DNA of 64,000 bases from Brevibacterium epidermidis NBRC 14811 (lineage in GTDB: Bacteria; Actinomycetota; Actinomycetes; Actinomycetales; Brevibacteriaceae): NCBI RefSeq assembly GCF_001570805.1, contig NZ_BCSJ01000018.1, forward strand, positions 211,292-275,291. The letters are read 5' to 3'. The notes below the pieces were generated by a model. The model worked only from the letters and a program-made list of their open reading frames with translations, did no database searches and was not told the origin of the DNA. Each line of letters opens with the position of its first letter. Position 1 is the first letter of the stretch. Shown here in pieces: positions 60,646 to 64,000 of this stretch. The position numbers were made by a program, and so were the translations under genes.

Positions 60646-62367
60646 ATGGACACCTCCGCGTCTCTTTCTGCAGGTCATCTCATCGTCGAGGAACTCGAAA
60701 AACACGGAGTCACTCGCACCTATCTGGTTCCCGGCGAGTCGTATCTCGACGTCATCGACGGACTCCGCGATTCGGCTATCACCCCGATCGTCTGCCGCCA
60801 GGAGGGCGGGGCCGCATATATGGCCGTCGCCGAGGGGCGGATGACCGGAGTGCCCGGCATCGCCATGGTCACGCGTGGTCCCGGTGCGGCGAACGTCAAG
60901 GTCGGAGTCCACACCGCCTACCAGGATGCGACCCCGCTCGTCGTCTTCGTCGGCCTCATCCCCACCGATCATCGCGGCCGCGAATCCTTCCAGGAATTCG
61001 ATCTGGACGGCTGGTTCTCCTCGACCGCGAAGAAGGTGCTCACCCTCGATGACCCCGATAAGGCCGCCGAGGTGGTCGTCGACGCCATGCACACCGCCGC
61101 GACCGGGCGGCCCGGTCCCGTCATCGTCGGTCTGCCCGAAGAGGTCCTCGTCCGCCCGAGTTCGGGAACGGTGCTGCCCCCTCGCGTGCACGGTTCGGCC
61201 TCACCGTATGCCGGGGACGTCACGGAGCTGCGCGCCCGCATCACCGCCGCCGACCGTCCCGTGCTCATCATCGGCGGCGAGGACTGGTCGCCGTCGACCT
61301 CACGGCGCATCGCCCAGTGGTCACGCGACCGCGGCCTCGGAGTGCTCGGCACCTTCCGTGCCTATGACGGCATCGACCACGACAGTCCGAACTTCCTCGG
61401 CATCTTGGGCTACGGTGCTTCCCCCGTCGCGAAGAGGGTCTTCGCCGAGGCGGACCTGCACATCTTCCTAGGCTGTGTTCGCACGGACGTGGCCACCGAT
61501 GGATTCAGCAACGGCGTCGACCAGCGCACCGTCGTCATCGGCCCCGATGCCGATGCGCACGGTCACTTCGGTCGGCTCGACCAGCACATCGTGACCTCGG
61601 TCGGCCGGTTCGCCCAGTCCCTGTTCACCGAGGAGGGAACCCGCACGTATTCGGTGTCCTCCGACGGCTCGATCGACGAACCGCCGCTTGGTGATGCCCT
61701 GTCCGAGGCGGCCGGGGAGGCCGTGCCGCTGCCGGCTTGGGTCGCCGAGGCCCGGGCCGAGCTCGAGGCGTGGCGGAAACCGCAGGTGAGCACGTCAGGG
61801 TCGGCCGCCTCGGCGGGGTTCGTCGACATGGACGAAGCATTCGTCCATGTTAAGGACCTGCTGCCGACGGACGCGATCATCACTTACGGGGCGGGGAACT
61901 TCTCCGGCTGGGCGACTCGGTTCCTGCCCACGCACGGGTTCCCCTCGGCGCTGGGCCCGCGCAACGGATCCATGGGATTCGGGCTGCCGGCCGCGGTCGC
62001 CGCCGCGCTCGTCCATCCGGAACGATCCGTGTTCTGCATCGCCGGCGACGGGGACTTCCTCATGAACGGGCAGGAGATGGCCACGGCCGTCCAGTACGGC
62101 GCCGATATCACCGTGGTGCTCAACGACAATTCGGTCTATGGCACGATCCGCGGCCATCAGGACCGCGAATACCCGGGCCGGGCCACCGCCACGGCGCTGC
62201 AGAACCCGGACTTCGCTGCGATGGCCACGGCTTTCGGCGGACTCGGAATCCGCGTCGAACGCACCGAAGACTTCCGCGATGCCTTCGAACGGGCGCTGGA
62301 ACACAAGGGGCTCTCGCTCGTCCACTGCATCACGGATCCGGCCGTGCGCGGGGCGCGCCTGCCGTGA
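60646..62367 (+). CDS. thiamine-diphosphate-dependent enzyme of the acetolactate synthase-like superfamily
   Basis: 573 residues in three domains: N-terminal pyrimidine-binding (catalytic E53 in CRQEGGAAYMA), central, and C-terminal diphosphate-binding with GDGDFLMNGQEM to VLNDNSVYGTIR. It lacks clear hallmarks of acetolactate synthase, and no small subunit is adjacent; a 2-oxoacid decarboxylase or lyase is likely. A strong AGGAGG (60617-60622) lies 23 nt upstream, too far, and serves an out-of-frame ATG at 60627. An in-frame stop at 60634 rules out an earlier start, so the ATG at 60646 may be leaderless behind TAAGCA. Likely co-transcribed with the amidohydrolase. Confidence 0.87.
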   Translation: MDTSASLSAGHLIVEELEKHGVTRTYLVPGESYLDVIDGLRDSAITPIVCRQEGGAAYMAVAEGRMTGVPGIAMVTRGPGAANVKVGVHTAYQDATPLVVFVGLIPTDHRGRESFQEFDLDGWFSSTAKKVLTLDDPDKAAEVVVDAMHTAATGRPGPVIVGLPEEVLVRPSSGTVLPPRVHGSASPYAGDVTELRARITAADRPVLIIGGEDWSPSTSRRIAQWSRDRGLGVLGTFRAYDGIDHDSPNFLGILGYGASPVAKRVFAEADLHIFLGCVRTDVATDGFSNGVDQRTVVIGPDADAHGHFGRLDQHIVTSVGRFAQSLFTEEGTRTYSVSSDGSIDEPPLGDALSEAAGEAVPLPAWVAEARAELEAWRKPQVSTSGSAASAGFVDMDEAFVHVKDLLPTDAIITYGAGNFSGWATRFLPTHGFPSALGPRNGSMGFGLPAAVAAALVHPERSVFCIAGDGDFLMNGQEMATAVQYGADITVVLNDNSVYGTIRGHQDREYPGRATATALQNPDFAAMATAFGGLGIRVERTEDFRDAFERALEHKGLSLVHCITDPAVRGARLP

Positions 62368-62409
62368 ACTCTCGGGGCGAGGTCAAGCGAATCTGATTAA
62401 GGTGGCCAT

Positions 62410-64000
62410 ATGAGAATCGACGCGATCTTCACCGACCTGGACGCTCATACTCTTGATCCAACGCGCCCGCGGGCGCAGAAGATCGGGGTGTGGGGCAACC
62501 GGATCATCGGCTTCGACGAGGAGCTCGACGGCATCGAGGCCGATCGGGTCGAATCCTTGCGCGGGGCGACGGTGCTGCCGGGCTTCAACGACGTCCACTG
62601 CCACACCACGTGGTTCGGTCTCACTTTGGCCTCGGTCGATGTCACGGCGCTGCCAGGCGGTCTGCCGGATGTGTACGCGGCGCTCGAGAAGGCCGCGGCG
62701 ACGACTCCGTCCGGGGAATGGATCGAGGCCACGGGGTATGCCCACCGTGACTATGACGGGCAGTATCCGGATCTGGCGCGTCTCGACGAGATCACCGGAG
62801 ACCGTCCCTTGTTCATGCGGCAGACGTCCGGCCACGCCGCGATCGCCAATACCGAGGCGATGCGTCGGGCGGGGATCCTTGACCCCGGTTTCGAGGAGCC
62901 GGTCGGCGGGAAGGTCGTGCGTGACGCGGCCGGACATCCCACGGGTCTGATCGAAGAGACCGCGCAGACTCTGGTGCAGGACCTCATCCGTCCGTATTCG
63001 CTCGACACCGTCGTCGACGCCCTCGATCTGGCGACGGCCTACTACGCGAAGGAAGGAATCACGTCCTTCGGCGAATGCGGAATCGCCTATGGCTGGATCG
63101 GCCACTCCCCCATCGAGATCAGCGGCTATCTGCGCGCCCGGGAGGAGGGCAAGCTGCGGGCCCGGGCTCAGCTCATGCCGCAGGCCGATGGTCTGCACCC
63201 GATCGCGGCGAACTCCGCCGACGGGTTCGGCATCGGTCTGGATGCGGGACTGCGCACCGGCCTCGGCGATGATCTCATCTCGATCGGGCCCGTGAAGTTC
63301 TTCATGGACGGTGCACTATCCGGCGAGACCGCGGCGCTGCGGGAGAACTATGCGGGCAAGGACCACCCCGGCTATCTGCAAGACGACGCGGAGGTGCTGC
63401 GTCAGCAGATCCTCGACACCTATGCCTCCGGCTGGTCGTTGGCCGTGCATGCCATCGGCGATGCCGCCGTGGATGCCGCGATCGCCAATATCGTGGAGGC
63501 CCAGAAGCGCTATGGCCGTCGGGCGGTGCCCAACCGGATCGAGCATGCCGCTCTGGTCCATGACGAGCATCTGGCGACTCTGGCCGAGCACGGAATCGTC
63601 GTCACTCCGCAGGCGGCGTTCGCCGACGGCATCGGCGACGGGATGAACGCTTCGCTCGGACCGGACCGCCGGCATCTGATCTACCGGGCGAAGTCGTTCG
63701 TCGATGCGGGTGTGCCGATGGCCGGCAGCTCTGACCGTCCGTGCGCCGACGGCAATGTGCTGCGCGGAATCGAAGCGTATGTCACCCGCATGACCCGCGA
63801 CGGGGACGTCATGGGTTCGGCCTCCGAATGCCTGAGCGTCGATGAGGCGATCGCTGCCTACACGGTCGAGGCCGCGAAAGCCTCGGGTCAGGGTGCGGAC
63901 AAGGGGACGCTGACCCGCGGCAAGCTCGCCGACTTCGTCGCCTTGGAGACCCACCCGGGCAACGTCGAGCCGGACGAGATCGCAAAGATCCCCGTCAGGG
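62410..64000 (+). CDS. amidohydrolase family protein, YtcJ/ExoEnzyme-like (partial, runs off the end)
   Basis: 530 codons are visible. A metal-dependent amidohydrolase of the YtcJ-like (imidazolonepropionase-related) type: metal ligands H63 and H65 (NDVHCHTTW), VKFFMDGALSG, AVHAIGDAAVD, RIEHAALV and the Asp of GSSDRPC. AAGGTGG precedes the ATG. It lies 42 nt after the ThDP-enzyme gene on the same strand. Substrates of this family are varied amides or cyclic amides, so no reaction is named. Confidence 0.85.
   Translation, partial: MRIDAIFTDLDAHTLDPTRPRAQKIGVWGNRIIGFDEELDGIEADRVESLRGATVLPGFNDVHCHTTWFGLTLASVDVTALPGGLPDVYAALEKAAATTPSGEWIEATGYAHRDYDGQYPDLARLDEITGDRPLFMRQTSGHAAIANTEAMRRAGILDPGFEEPVGGKVVRDAAGHPTGLIEETAQTLVQDLIRPYSLDTVVDALDLATAYYAKEGITSFGECGIAYGWIGHSPIEISGYLRAREEGKLRARAQLMPQADGLHPIAANSADGFGIGLDAGLRTGLGDDLISIGPVKFFMDGALSGETAALRENYAGKDHPGYLQDDAEVLRQQILDTYASGWSLAVHAIGDAAVDAAIANIVEAQKRYGRRAVPNRIEHAALVHDEHLATLAEHGIVVTPQAAFADGIGDGMNASLGPDRRHLIYRAKSFVDAGVPMAGSSDRPCADGNVLRGIEAYVTRMTRDGDVMGSASECLSVDEAIAAYTVEAAKASGQGADKGTLTRGKLADFVALETHPGNVEPDEIAKIPVR

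Noticed and set aside
60627..61052. A 141-codon frame with an ideal ribosome site overlapping the ThDP-enzyme gene.
   Set aside because: It is a shifted reading of the conserved ThDP domain and gives an Arg/His-rich sequence without motifs. The ribosome site itself is noted as a finding.
1..64000. Search for tRNA, rRNA, riboswitch, CRISPR and prophage signatures by eye.
   Set aside because: Nothing convincing was recognised in the intergenic gaps, most of which are under 250 nt; a covariance-model scan would be needed to exclude small RNAs.

Overview
The window is a contiguous stretch of a high-GC actinobacterial chromosome, most likely from a Brevibacterium or close relative. Support for this: the 3,4-dihydroxyphenylacetate 2,3-dioxygenase keeps, at a constant offset of 23, every active-site residue I recall for the Brevibacterium fuscum enzyme; there is a MarP-type protease, a DUF222/HNH protein, a fused PutA, a fused PcaL, an LPRTG-anchored surface protein; and at least eleven start codons sit 6-7 nt behind a TANNNT -10 box, the layout of leaderless actinobacterial mRNAs. 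No rRNA, tRNA, CRISPR array, insertion sequence or prophage was seen.

Layout. 1-2.9 kb: end of a divergent gene, upp, a Met/Cys-rich mini-ORF before a winged-helix regulator, and a membrane-anchored EEP-family protein. 2.9-8.3 kb: the membrane proteases marP and prsW and an LPRTG surface protein. 8.3-18.1 kb: a complete lower homoprotocatechuate (HPA) pathway, hpaG-gntR-hpaE-hpaD-hpaH-hpaI on the minus strand, divergent from an MHS-type transporter and a MobA-like flavin hydroxylase. A 14-nt motif occurs before both transcription units. 18.1-22.9 kb: two membrane proteins built from four copies of one unrecognised module, a DUF222/HNH protein, and uridine kinase. 22.9-28 kb: an unusual HTH-GntR-FCD regulator divergent from putA. 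28-31 kb: a secreted ExeM/NucH-type nuclease.

31-35.8 kb: aldehyde dehydrogenase, AAHS transporter and PrpF-like isomerase, divergent from an IclR regulator. 35.8-45.3 kb: mixed housekeeping and stress genes: DUF1304/DUF2277, small alarmone synthetase, reductases, a multicopper oxidase lipoprotein beside a two-component system, a macrodomain protein and a thiosulfate-uptake pair. 45.5-50.9 kb: pobA-pcaH-pcaG-pcaB-pcaL, the route from 4-hydroxybenzoate to beta-ketoadipate. 51-57.6 kb: DHA1 and MHS transporters, a cyclophilin lipoprotein and a three-gene polar amino-acid ABC transporter. 57.6-64 kb: a large PLP amino-acid decarboxylase, an orphan ThDP enzyme and an amidohydrolase that runs off the end.

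How it fits together: the window is rich in aromatic catabolism. The hpa genes would take (hydroxy)phenylacetates through homoprotocatechuate to pyruvate and succinate semialdehyde. The IclR/ALDH/AAHS block shares an identical 17-nt promoter motif with pobA, about 10.5 kb away, suggesting one regulon that takes aromatic aldehydes or acids to 4-hydroxybenzoate, protocatechuate and beta-ketoadipate. Genes for the last beta-ketoadipate steps (pcaIJF) are not in the window.
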